This document shows positions 17,796 through 28,300 of a DNA stretch of 64,000 bases, in pieces; positions within the stretch are counted from its first letter, which is position 1, and each line of letters begins with the position of its first letter. This DNA comes from Verrucomicrobiales bacterium (lineage in GTDB: Bacteria; Verrucomicrobiota; Verrucomicrobiia; Methylacidiphilales; JAAUTS01). The DNA is taken from positions 1 through 64,000 of the forward strand of contig JAIRPN010000005.1 of the NCBI GenBank assembly GCA_031256975.1, in the 5' to 3' direction. Below the pieces are notes generated by a model. That model saw only the letters and a program-made list of their open reading frames with translations. It made no database searches and was not told where the DNA came from. Position numbers and translations under genes: made by a program.

Positions 17796-19913
17796 TCATG
17801 GCAAATTCTTTTTGGTGTTTCGTATTAAGCGGCAAAATGACAGCAGCAGGACGGCAACCAACAGCAACATCCAGGTGGAGGGTTCAGGAACGGCGCTGTA
17901 GTTGAGGACAAGGGTGTTGCCGGTGACGCTGACGGTGAAAGTTTTTCCGTCCGCGATGGTGAAGCCGCCGGTATTGACAGTAAAGGAATCGGAGTCAACA
18001 GTACCGTCAAGGGTGGTGTAGGTGACAAAGGTCCAAGCATAGTCGCCGTCAGGATCGAAGTCGTCAAAGTCGAGCTTGCTGACGTTGATGGTAAAGCCAC
18101 CGTCAGCCAATATCAGGGTGTCGGTGATCAGCAGGTCGTTCACGGTTGCACCGCCGATTTCCAATTCGAAGACACCGTTGGCTGCGAAGGTGACACTGTC
18201 GGCGGTCAAGGCGCCGATGCTGTTGCCGGGGGCGAGGACTTGTCCGGCATTGGTGAAAGAGAGTTGCTGGCCCCGGTAATTGGTGCCGCCAATCGTGCCG
18301 CTGGCGAGGGTCAGGCTGCCGCCGAGGTTGGCGCCGTTGTTGCTGAATTTGCCGCCGATGACGGCGACATCCCCGGCGAGGGAGCCGCCGGATGTCACTT
18401 CCAGTTGCCCGGCTTTAACAGTAGTGATGCCGCTGTATTGCTGGGCGGCGCTGATGACGAGGGTGCCCTCGCCTTGCTTGGTGAGGTTTTTGCCGTTCCA
18501 ACCCGATGTGAAGTTGGTGACGTCCGTGCGGTCAGACAGGCCGAGGTCGAGGTCAAACGATTTGCCGTTGCCTATGCTGAAGACGCCGTTGCCGGTGGCG
18601 CTGCCGCTGTTCCACGCGAGGCCAGGGCCAGCGCGGTATTGTTTGTTGTCGGCGCTTTTGGTGACGGTGAGGACGAGGTAATCGGGCAGGTTGTGGCTGC
18701 CGGTGACAATAGAGCTGAAGGTGCCACTGAAGGCGTTGGTGCTGTTGATGAGGATTTGGCTGTCGGCGGCGAGTTCGCTGGCGCGGGTGTAGGCGGTGCC
18801 GTCACCCAGGCCGGATATGCGCAAGGTACCGGAGAGGTTGACCACGTTGTTGGCGGTAAACCAGGGGTCGGTGCGGCCCGGTGTCAGCAGGATGTCGAGC
18901 ACGCCGGTGCGGTAGATGTAGAGGTCGCCGGCTTGGACACGGGCGTAGTCGCGAAGCAGGACCGCGCCGGTGCCGCTGTTGCCGATGGCGAAGTAACCGC
19001 TGGCGCTGAACTGGCCGTGGTCGCGGATGTCGAGCACGCCGCTGCTGTTGGCGTAATAGCCGACGTTGGCGTAGCTGGCGGCGGTGACTCGCCCGCTGCC
19101 GGTGATGGCCAGCAATCCGGCGCCGCTGAGGCCGATATCGATATTAGTGCCGGCCCTGACACTGGCCTGTCCGCCGACGTTCATCTGGCCGGAACTGCCC
19201 GCGCCGTAAGCGAGGCTGATGAAAGTACTGGCGTAAAGGCTGCCGCTGTCAACAAGGGTGACGAGGGCGTTGCCGTTGTAACCAACACCAAAGTAGCCAG
19301 TGGATAGCAGATAACCTTGATCCTGAATATTAAGAACACCGCTACCGCCGTAGACACTGCCGATGTCCATGCTGGCCCCGGCACTGACGCTGCCGCTGCC
19401 GGCGATGGTCAGGGAACCGGTACCGGTGGCGTTGTAACCGATGCTCAGGTAGCCGGTATTGCGCCACCAGCCCGAGCCGTTGATCAAAACCGTGCCATTG
19501 CCACCCGGGCCGTAGCCAACATAGCCGGCGACGTTACTAACATAGCCGGAGGTAACCGTCAACTCACCCGAGCCGGTGCCGCCAACGACAAGATCGCCTA
19601 TGGCCGCAAGCGAACCGCCGTTGACGAGAAGCGCACCGCTGCTGCCCGTGGAAGCGCCGAGCCAGACAGTTCCCCCGCTGCCGGAAACACCCGCTCCGAT
19701 AACGGCGGTGCCGCCGTTGCTGATGTAGACTGTCTGCGTGCTTGGCGCTCCGGACGGCGACCAGTTGGCCGCATTATTCCAATTATCTGTGCCGCTGCCC
19801 TGCCAGGTCTTTTGCGCAAAAACGGAAAAACAGGCCAGAAAAGCGCAGAGGAATACGCCAATATTTCTAAGTTTAGTTATAATCAGCAGCCGTTGGTTAA
19901 GTATCTGTATCAT
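17796..19913 (-). CDS. PEP-CTERM protein with adhesin modules, 705 aa
   Basis: The signal peptide covers about 35 residues (hydrophobic NIGVFLCAFLACFSVFAQ). The passenger starts with the NWNNAANWSPSG module also seen in the giant autotransporter, continues through repeats of GSGSLTIAGSGSV type, and has the block AWNSGSATGNGVFSIGNG...GWNGKNLTKQGEGTL shared with that protein. It ends VPEPS, a hydrophobic stretch and basic residues (PEP-CTERM). The start at 19913 is chosen because it directly precedes the signal peptide; an in-frame ATG at 20093 lies only about 4 nt from the start predicted for promoter D. The stretch between 19913 and 20093 is therefore probably leader. Likely a surface or matrix protein sorted by an exosortase encoded elsewhere. 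Confidence 0.85.
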   Translation of the reverse strand: MIQILNQRLLIITKLRNIGVFLCAFLACFSVFAQKTWQGSGTDNWNNAANWSPSGAPSTQTVYISNGGTAVIGAGVSGSGGTVWLGASTGSSGALLVNGGSLAAIGDLVVGGTGSGELTVTSGYVSNVAGYVGYGPGGNGTVLINGSGWWRNTGYLSIGYNATGTGSLTIAGSGSVSAGASMDIGSVYGGSGVLNIQDQGYLLSTGYFGVGYNGNALVTLVDSGSLYASTFISLAYGAGSSGQMNVGGQASVRAGTNIDIGLSGAGLLAITGSGRVTAASYANVGYYANSSGVLDIRDHGQFSASGYFAIGNSGTGAVLLRDYARVQAGDLYIYRTGVLDILLTPGRTDPWFTANNVVNLSGTLRISGLGDGTAYTRASELAADSQILINSTNAFSGTFSSIVTGSHNLPDYLVLTVTKSADNKQYRAGPGLAWNSGSATGNGVFSIGNGKSFDLDLGLSDRTDVTNFTSGWNGKNLTKQGEGTLVISAAQQYSGITTVKAGQLEVTSGGSLAGDVAVIGGKFSNNGANLGGSLTLASGTIGGTNYRGQQLSFTNAGQVLAPGNSIGALTADSVTFAANGVFELEIGGATVNDLLITDTLILADGGFTINVSKLDFDDFDPDGDYAWTFVTYTTLDGTVDSDSFTVNTGGFTIADGKTFTVSVTGNTLVLNYSAVPEPSTWMLLLVAVLLLSFCRLIRNTKKNLP

Positions 19914-20103
19914 AAAATTAGTGATGGTATTAATAATGTCATACTTGGTTTTTGCTTCTCCGCCGGGTGGGGATGGAAAACCCGGTAGGAAGTGGGATTT
20001 CAAGACCTTCGCCGAAACCCTTTTCTTCAACCACTCCAGCAACCCTTTCAGGGCTTGAAGAACGATATGCTTATCTAATATTTGTATTTTCATATAATTA
20101 CAA

Positions 20104-20169
20104 ATTATAATAATAGTATACAGCGAGCGCCAATACTTCTTCTGTCGTCTACCATATCTTTCAGGTATG
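20104..20169 (-). promoter_or_regulatory. LysR-type operator/promoter cassette D
   Basis: The box CATATCTTTCAGGTATG (20153-20169) with its AATAC block (20130-20152). On the minus strand -35 TTGGCG (20128-20133) and -10 TATAAT (20104-20109) are 18 bp apart, as in cassette C. The box is centred near -64. It serves the 705-aa PEP-CTERM gene with a leader of about 180 nt. The palindrome is less perfect than in A and C. Confidence 0.65.
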
Positions 20170-20200
20170 GGAGTTTCGATGCCTGCCAAACCAAAAACCA

Positions 20201-20220
20201 GGCGACCCTGAGGAGTCGCC
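20201..20220 (-). terminator. Terminator-like hairpin next to cassette D
   Basis: GGCGAC (20201-20206) pairs with GTCGCC (20215-20220). On the minus strand the stem is followed by TGGTTTTTGG, so it would stop transcription arriving from the right before promoter D. Same family as the stems at 5381, 13295 and 33998. Confidence 0.55.
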
Positions 20221-20246
20221 GCGGCCTTGTCACCGCGGCAGCAGCG

Positions 20247-20303
20247 GGATAAGGGAGAACTTAAACCCGACCGCCGCTCAACGGAAAATCCTCACTTAAT
20301 CAG
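20247..20303. repeat. Dispersed 57-bp repeat, copy 2
   Basis: About 53 of 57 positions match 5435-5491. It lies between the hairpin at 20201 and the broken ribbon-helix-helix gene, and looks like a shared 3' flank of duplicated units. Confidence 0.6.
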
Positions 20304-20313
20304 TTTTCTTCTC

Positions 20314-20489
20314 CTACAACGTGAGAATATCAATCTCTTCGCCAGCAAATTTTTCCAGCGTTTAGTTAATGTAACGGCGAATGACGAAGTCTTTGCCGAG
20401 TCCAGTCTTGACTTGAAACTGTTCGAATAATCCGACCTGATTTGTTCCTCATCCAGCCGCACCGGAATGGGAAGGTTATTGGATTTCAT
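20314..20489 (-). pseudogene. Broken ribbon-helix-helix gene
   Basis: The first residues MKSNNLPIPVRLDEEQ match the intact gene at 33524-33712 (SNPIPVRLSAEQ). Then a frameshift moves the match into another frame: FQVKTGLGKDFVIRRYIN, an in-frame TAA, and TLEKFAGEEIDILTL. With one shift and one stop it cannot make the protein. It shows that the regulator next to the giant adhesin once had a second copy here. Confidence 0.75.
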
Positions 20490-20920
20490 AAACGAGGATT
20501 GAAGAGAGAATTGTTATGTTCACTATGAGAAATACCGATACCCACCAAAATTCGCTGCACCAAATCCTCATTGATCACCCGCAAACTGCGAAAACCCATA
20601 CGCTTTGAGTCGTAATAATCTGCAACGGTAAAAGTATGGCAGGTATCCAGTTAATCGCGATTTGCATGACCACGTTCCTTGGCATATCGCATCTTTATTC
20701 CTTCCAATTGATTGGTCTGACTGCAGAAGATTGGGCAAGGCGCATTGTAACCTCGCTTTTATTTTCCACATCCGGTTTTATTTCATTTATCGTGGAATCG
20801 TTATTCTTATGTCCATCGACACCCCCCTGAGCCATAAGCGACCAATAACGACGAACTGTTTCCTTGAAGTGAGATCCCCTAGCAATCAACTTCTGTTTAG
20901 CAATCAGAATCACATTTTAT
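20490..20920. other. Degenerate stretch without a supported gene
   Basis: Several short frames exist on both strands, none with family features. One minus-strand frame near 20570-20660 reads like real protein (VADYYDSKRMGFRSLRVINE) but is closed by stops; it may be a remnant. Orphan promoter E points leftward into this stretch. Confidence 0.4.
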
Positions 20921-20985
20921 TGATAATAGCTAATGCTAATATATTCCAATACCATCTTGGTCCTTTCCCATACTCACCGGGTATA
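20921..20985 (-). promoter_or_regulatory. LysR-type operator/promoter cassette E (orphan)
   Basis: The box CATACTCACCGGGTATA (20969-20985) and AATAC block (20946-20968) match the others. On the minus strand -35 TTGGAA (20944-20949) has a weak -10 TTATCA (20921-20926, 17 bp). No intact leftward gene follows, so its adhesin was probably lost. Confidence 0.55.
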
Positions 20986-20989
20986 AATG

Positions 20990-21126
20990 ATATGGTCATG
21001 CTGCCGGAATCGACCCAGAACGCATGGTAACTGTTGAGGTTCAACCCCATGCCGGATTCAGTGATAGTGGAACCAGAGACAACGAGGTCTGGAAAGTGCG
21101 ATGATCTTTTTGATTTGAATGCTCAT
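20990..21126 (-). pseudogene. N-terminal relic of an autotransporter
   Basis: On the minus strand an ATG at 21126 begins MSIQIKKIIAL, signal-peptide-like. After a +1 shift the frame reads DLVVSGSTITESG, matching the mature start NLVVSNTTVTESG of the 1320-aa autotransporter. The match fades at about 20990, right where cassette E begins. So a gene start survives, cut off by another unit's promoter: a recombination scar. Confidence 0.65.
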
Positions 21127-21300
21127 AAATTACCTACGATAACTTAATGATGATCAAAACCATCTATAGGGGGAGGTCATCGTTAGTAGTGGATAAAAAG
21201 TTTCCGGTCACAACGGCAGCGGGAAATATGGAGCGCGGCAGGGAAATTCTTTGGCTGAAGTCTGTGCGTGCCTTTTTTAATTGACGGTACCAGCCATTGC

Positions 21301-22062
21301 TCAATTCTTTTTCAGCCGCAGGTAAGGTTGTTTGTCACGGGCAATAATTTCAAAGTCGGGCAGCACTTTCAGAAAGGTGCTGAGTTGTTTCGTTTTGACG
21401 TCAATGCCTTGAATGCTTCTTGGGTCAAAATCCGGCCAACGGTTGTGGAGAACATTGCCGATGCTACCGATGGACACCCATCCGTCCGGGTCGGCATCCA
21501 TGCCGGCGATGGCGTTTTTGATGGCGGCTATGACGTTTTTCCGGGTAAGCGCCGGTGGTTTTACCGTCAACGACTCTTGGATTGCTGGTTCGCCGGCAGC
21601 GGGAACAATCGCGGCGGGGCCGTTGTTTTTATCCGCTATGTATTTGAAAGTCGAGCACGCCTTGACGAACGAACTGCCGGCTTTGCCTTCCTCGCCCATA
21701 CCGATGACTTCCAGACCGCCCTCGGCAAGGCGCATGGCAAGGCGGGTAAAATCATTGTCGTTCGAGACCACGCAAATCGCGTCCACTCGGCCCGCGTGCA
21801 AAATGTCCATTGCGTCAATGACCAGCACGATGTCGGAGCTGTTCTTGCCGCTTTTGCTGTGCCGCTGCGTGACTTGCCGGAGAGCAAAATCATTAGCCAC
21901 CGTATTCCAGCCGTCCATGGCGGGCGTACTGAAATCGCCATAAACCCGGCGATGCGTCACCCGGCCCAGCAAAGAAATTTCCTCGAAAATTTCATCCACG
22001 AGCCTGAAGGAGACATTTTCCCCGTCAATCAGCACGGCGATAATTTTTTCATTGTTGTTCAT
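21301..22062 (-). CDS. NYN-domain protein with C-terminal OST-HTH/LOTUS-like domain
   Basis: 253 aa. Residues 1-150 are a NYN (PIN-like) nuclease domain of the LabA/DUF88 type: AVLIDGENVS gives the first acidic site, DIVLVIDAMDILHAGRVDAICVVSNDNDF the others. Residues about 170-250 (RKNVIAAIKNAIAG, DGWVSIGSIGNVLHNRWPDFDPRSI, PDFEIIARDKQPYLRLK) look like an OST-HTH/LOTUS RNA-binding domain. Such proteins are thought to cleave or bind RNA. It stands alone among adhesin genes, without a clear promoter or operon partner. Whether it acts on the adhesin messages cannot be told. Confidence 0.88.
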   Translation of the reverse strand: MNNNEKIIAVLIDGENVSFRLVDEIFEEISLLGRVTHRRVYGDFSTPAMDGWNTVANDFALRQVTQRHSKSGKNSSDIVLVIDAMDILHAGRVDAICVVSNDNDFTRLAMRLAEGGLEVIGMGEEGKAGSSFVKACSTFKYIADKNNGPAAIVPAAGEPAIQESLTVKPPALTRKNVIAAIKNAIAGMDADPDGWVSIGSIGNVLHNRWPDFDPRSIQGIDVKTKQLSTFLKVLPDFEIIARDKQPYLRLKKN

Positions 22063-22378
22063 GGACGATTTTTTACCAAAAATAATCAGAAACGAGACAC
22101 AATATTTTCTGGTTTTATCTGGCTCATTTTAGGCGCGATGGGTAAGTTATCATTTGGTATTGATAGTCAAAGTTGGCCCATAAATTATGAAAAGGCCCCA
22201 TTGATCTAACTAATGGAGTTTTCTTTCTCTTTTTAAAATACAGAGGTTACATTAAGTATTATCCTATTGTCAGGATAAAATACATTGGTGCTATTGATAA
22301 TTTTGATCTTTGGGGAATATTATAAAGTCATTATTTATTGGTCACTTCACGGAAGCCAGTAATTCGCTGAGGGACTTA
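22063..22378. other. Intergenic, nothing recognised
   Basis: AT-rich DNA between the NYN gene start and the 3' end of the giant adhesin gene. I see no gene, no strong hairpin with a T-run and no copy of the operator cassette. Confidence 0.5.
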
Positions 22379-25300
22379 TCAGAACCGGTGATTGAAGCCA
22401 AAGTTGATGCCAAATGGCTTGGTGTATTTGTCGGAGAACTGAGCCTCATAATCCAGATGGATCTGATCATCGGGGCCAATCTGCCAGACGAGACCGGTGC
22501 CGATGATGGCGGAGGCGCCGTCGAAATTCGGGTTCCAGCTGTCCGGCCCGCTGCTGACCGCGCCACCATTGCTCACCTGTTCCACGCCAAAAATCTTGAC
22601 GTAGGGCTGGAGGAAGGAAGAGGTGTTGTTCGGAGTCAATTGAATGTTGCGGCCCAGCAACGAACCAAAGCGGAACTGCAGCACATCCCGGTCCTGCAGG
22701 TTCACACCAAAGACGTTATCGTCGCCGGTGGTATAGCTGCCACCGAAGAAATGCACATAGCTGGCCTGGACTTGCGGTTCGGCGAACCAGCCATCCTTAA
22801 AGCGGAACTGGCGGCCTAGCTCCAGGCTGGTGCCAACCGCCCAGTTGTCATAATCACCGGAGGTTTCGTTCCTGTTGTCATCGTAGGCCTTGAAGTTGTT
22901 ACTGTAATACTGAGCCTTGCCAATCCAATCCGCGTACCAACCGCTATCATGAATCCAAGTACCGTAGAAGCCCAACGAATAGGCATCGTTGCTGCCTGTG
23001 CCACTGTTTTGTTTAAAGTCCAAATCACCGCTGTCGTAGCCGCCAAATACACCGGTGTAAAGCGTATTGCGCTTGTCAATATTCCAAGCCTTGTCGGCGC
23101 CGATATTAACACCGTAGGTCATCAACTCCCAAGTGTGACCTGTAACCTGGCCGCCCATGTTGTATTGGGAACCGTAGCTTTGCACCCAGACATCCCAGTC
23201 GTGGCCGTTTTGATCCATGTGCAAATCGCCCATGCGTTTAGTCAGGGTGTTGTTGTCAAACCAGGCCAGTTCGCGAGCAGCGGCAGAGGACAACACCGCC
23301 AAACCGCCCTCACCCGGGGTGTTGCCACCTCCGCTTTCCGGCGCAAGCACCAGATACCATTGATCGAGGTTGCCGCCGCCGAGGTCACCAAGCTGGACGT
23401 GTGCACTGCGCATACCGACGTCGGTACTGCCGTTGAAATTAACCCCGCCATCCGTCTGCACATAGACCATCGGGATTTCCAGTTGCGGGACCACCACCAG
23501 TTGGTCGGCGGCGCTGCGTTTGATATTGATGGTGAAACTGCCCCGCGCGGCACCATTGATGCGCAGGAAGTCACTTTCATTGGTGGCCACATTGACATTC
23601 ATACCGAAGGTACCACTGCCATTGAGACCGGTCACGGTCAGCGTCTTGTTGTAACTGCCGTCCGTAACATAGTTCACCAAGCCGTTATTCGACAATTGCA
23701 AGACCGAGGAACTGGCGGTCATGTTCCATGCCGAGGTGTTATCGATATTCACATTGAGCGGATCGATCTTGCCGGTCAGGATGCTGTTGTTCAATAAGTT
23801 CAGCGTGCCGTCCCCCGCCGCGGTAATGTCGCCAACCAGCGTGCTACCATTGACATTGGCAATCAAGGTACTGCCCTCCTCGATATTAATCAAATCGCCG
23901 CCAGTGGCGGTGACATGCATATTGCTTAAATTCAAGGTGGAGCTGCCGCTGTTGTTGGCCACGATCAAGTCCCCGTTGCCGCTCAACTGGCTGCCGTTGA
24001 ATCCGGCGGTGCCGCCCTGCATGGTGACGGCGGGATCGGTGTCAGCCGCGATGTTAGCGGTGGTTCCCATTTCCAAATCACCGTCGCGGACCGTCACACC
24101 CTTGAGCGAAACGGCGACTGCATTGCTTAAATCCAGCGCAGCGGAGCCGGTCTTCACCAGTTCACCATTGGCGCCATCCACCACGCCGGTAAAGGCGGTA
24201 TCCGTCGTGTTATTGGCAGTCAACGCCGCACTGCCGGTCATCACCGTGCCCTGCCCTTGCAGGTTGTTGACGATTTCATCCTGATTGTTCAAATCCAGTG
24301 TCGCGCCGTCATGGATGATCATCGCCTCGCTGTTGGCAAAAATCTGGTCGCCATTCAAATTGCCGACCCGCAGCGTGCCGCTGAAAACGGTGGTCGCGCC
24401 ATAGTAATCGTTGCTGCCGCTTAACGTGATCATCCCCTGTGGCCCCGCCACAATATCGAGTCCACCGTTGCCGGTAACGTAGGCCGAGAGTTCGGTATCG
24501 CCGGCGGTGGTGTTATCCAGAGTCACCACCTGTCCGGCATAGACATCCAACTCACGCAGGATGTAACTAACGTAAAGGCCGTCATCCACGCCGTTCGCGC
24601 CGGTAGTCAGGCCGTAATTATAATAGCCGGTCGCCACCGCGGTGCCGCCCTCGTTGATGGTCACTGCCGTGGCCGTGCTGCCGCTAACGTCTATCGCCGA
24701 GCCGGTGACCGTGTCAATCAAGGTCAGATTACCCGCGCCGCCAGCCACCGTGCTGGCGGCGATCAGTTGCACGATCGGATTGCCGTTGTCCTGATCAAGC
24801 AAGTTCAGATTGGTCGGCGCAGCGGGATCATGGTCGAAATTGTTCATGTTCACGCCAACCGAGCCGGACAACAAAGTCAGCGTGTTGGTGCTGATGAAGG
24901 TGGTGGCCTGCGTTTCGGCGGGCACGTTGACAGCAAAATCCATGCGGCCGCCGTTATAGGTCAGGTTGCCGACCGACTGGGTGCCACTGCCTACCGCGGT
25001 ATAATTGCCGCCGTCGATTTGCAAGGTGGCATTGGCCAGCGCCGCGGCATTCTGGCCGCTTAAATTGAAACTGCCGGTGCCGAGTTCCACCGTTCCGGCA
25101 AAACCGGTGCCGCTGCCGGCGGTGAAATCAAACGCGCCGGTCGTGTCGCTGAAGGCCGCATACAGGGTGCCGCTGCCGGTCAGCGCATTGTCAAAGCTCC
25201 AGCCACCGCTCACCGGCAGCAGCGAAAGGATCCCGCCGGCGGCAATGTCCACCGCCGCCGGGCCGAGATTGTCCTGCGTGGTCGCCACACCCGCGCCGGT

Positions 25301-28300
25301 TACGCTCCAACTGCCACTAAACGCCGTGTTGCTGCCGCCGATGGTGACGGTGGAACCGCTGATGGTGTTCACACCGGCGCCGCTGATGCTGTTGGCGTAA
25401 GTGCCGCCGGCCGCCAAATCCAGCCCGCCGTTGTTCAGCACCGCGCCGGTGCCGGTGCCCTGCAAATCGGTCAATTTCAGCGTGCCGCTATTGATCTGCG
25501 TGCCGCCGCTGTAACTGTTACTGCTGGAAATGGTCACGGTGTTGGCATCTTCCTTAACGAGCATGCCGGTGCCACTGATGGTGTTAGTAGAGAGTAGGGA
25601 GTAGTCAGTAGTTCCGCCCAGGGTCAGCGTGCCGCTGTCAGCCACGGTGCCATTGCCCAGGCTGTCCACCCCAATGGCCTTGAAATTGCTGTCATCAGCA
25701 ATCGCCCAGGTACCGCTGAAGGCGCTGTTGCTGCCGCCCAGGACCACATTCGCCGCGTTGGTGGCGCTAACCACGCCGCTGCCACTCATGGCGTTGACGT
25801 TGGTGCCGATGGCGCCGTCAAACAGGAACAAACCGTTGTCGGTAACGCTGCCGGTGCCGAGACCGGCGACATTGTTCACTACGATGGCCGCACCGTTGTT
25901 GATCGTGCCGCTCACCGTGGTGCCGTTGCTGCCGCTGATGCTCAGCGTGTTGCTTTGCACGGGCAATGCGCCGCTGCCGCTCAAGGCGCCGGTTGAGGTG
26001 CTATTGCCGTTCGAACCGCTGATGGTCAGCGCACCGCCACCAAAGTCCAGCGCACCATCGTTGTTCAAGCTGCCGATGGTCTGCGTCTTGCCATTCAAAT
26101 CCACCGTGGCACTGCCGCTAACGGCCAGCTCCGCGGTTTGTCCCAGCGCATGGTCCACCCCGGCAATCAGGGTGCCACTGTCGGCGAAAGTGGTGCCGGT
26201 GTAAGTGTTGGCGCCGTTCAGCGTGATCGAATCGGTAGCGTCAATCTGCAAATTACCGGAGCCGGTGATCGCGGCGTGCAATTCATCCGCGCCGTGCAGA
26301 ATCGCGTTGGCCACATCGTTGTCCAGCACGGTGGTTTGTCCCGCCAGCAGGTTCAGGTTGGTCAACGTGTAAGCCAGATTCAGGCTGCCGCCTGAGGCGG
26401 TGGCGGCGAAGTCATAGGTGCCGATCGCCGTGGTGGCGCTGCTTTGCACGATGCCAAGCTCGGTGGCATTGCCCAACTGGTTGCCGTTCTGGTCGACCAG
26501 GTTGGTGCCGCTGATCTGCGTGTTGCCCAGCAAGGCGGTGTAATCGACCAGCTTGATACCGCTGCCCTCATCCTGCTGCAACAACGGCAGGGTGCTGCCG
26601 CCGAGGCTGGCGGTGTTGATCACCAGCACGGTGTTGCCGATGTTCAAGGTGCCGGTCTTGACCACCCCCTCGGCGCTGGAGCCGCTGCCGGCCAGGGTGA
26701 ATTGCATGGTGCCGCTTTGCAGGATCAGGTTGCCGATGCTTTGCGTACCGCTGCCGACGTTGGTGAAGTTGTTGTCGCCGATGACCAGGGTCGCGTGTGA
26801 AAGCGCCTGGGTATTGCCGCCACTCAATTCAAATTGATTATCCTGCAACTCCACCGCGCCGCGATAGTCGGTGCCGGTCACGCTGCCAAAGCCGAAGGTG
26901 CCGCTGTTCTGCACCAGCAAGGTGCCGTTGGAGCCGGTCAACGGCTGGTTGAACTGGTAATCGGTGCCGCCAAACAACAGGCTCAGGTCGCCGCCCGTGA
27001 TATTCACTCCGGTCGAGCCGCTAACGCCCAGGTTGTTCTGCGAGGTCATGGTGCCGCTGCCAGTCACCTTCCACGCCGCCTGGGTATTGCTGCCGCTGAT
27101 GACAACGCCGTCGCCGCTGATCACGTTGGTGCCGCTGCCGCTGACGTTGTTGCCATAGGTGCCGCCGGTCGCAAGGTCCAGCACCGAGTTATTGATCACG
27201 TTGCCCGTGCCGGTGCCGAGCAGATTGCCGAGCGTCAACGTGCCGCCGTTGATGATGGTGGTGCCGCTGAAGCCGCTGTTGGCCTGGTTGATGGCGAGAT
27301 TGCCCGCCGCGTCCTTGACGAACCAGCCGGTGCCGCTGAGCACATTGGCCAGCACTTCGTCGTCAGCGTTGTTCAGGTTGAAGGTGCCGTTGATCACCAC
27401 CTGCGCAGTACCGAGGTTTGCCGTGCTGCCGGCCGTTAGCGATGCCAGGCTGTCCGCGATATTCCAGGTGCCGCTGAAGGCGCCGTTGCTGCCGCCAACC
27501 GTCACCTGCGCGGCATTGTCCAGGGTCGCCGTGCCGTTGCCGCCGACCTGGTTGACCAGGGTGCCGCTGGCGCCGTCGATCAGCAACAACCCGTTGTCCG
27601 TGATCGCGCCCGTGCCGATCCCCAGCACACTGTTGAGCGCCACGGTGGCCGGCTGGTCAATCGTCACCGACGCGCTCATGCCGCCGTTGGTGCCGTTCAC
27701 CGTCAGCGTGTTGCTTTGCACCGTCAAGGCGCCGCTGCCGGTCAGCACGCCATTACTCACACTGTTACCGGTGCTGCCGCTAATGGTCAAATCGCCGCCG
27801 TGCAGGTTCAAGGCGCTGCCGTTGGAACCGCTCAAGGCACCGACCACCTGCGTCTTGCCGTTCAGGTCGAACACCGAAGTTAGATCGAGCAGCGCGGTGT
27901 CGCCCAGCGCATGATTAGTGCCCGCGATCAGCGTACCGGTGTTGACGAAAGTCGTGCCACTGTAGCTGTTGCTGCTGTTGGTCAGCGTGATGGCCCCGGT
28001 GGCGTTGATCGCCAAATTGCCGCCGCCGGTGATCTGCGCCTTCATGTCGTCACCACCGGCCGGAGGCACCGTGTCACTGGCAAACATCGTGGTCGTGCCG
28101 GTGAGCAAATCCAGGCGTGTCAACACCCCGCTGCTCACATACAGCCCGTTGGCGTCCTGCGTCAGCGCCGCCCCGGCGTAATAACCGGTCGCCACTGTGC
28201 CGCCGCCCTGCACGATTGCGCTGGTAAAGCCGACATTCTGGATCGAGTTGCCGCTCAGGTCCAGCAACTCCAGGTTGCCGGCCGAGCCGATCACGTTCGA

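Noticed and set aside
20093-20189. Upstream starts (20093, 20189) for the 705-aa PEP-CTERM protein
   Set aside because: 20189 lies upstream of the predicted promoter and 20093 almost at the transcript start; the signal peptide begins at 19913.
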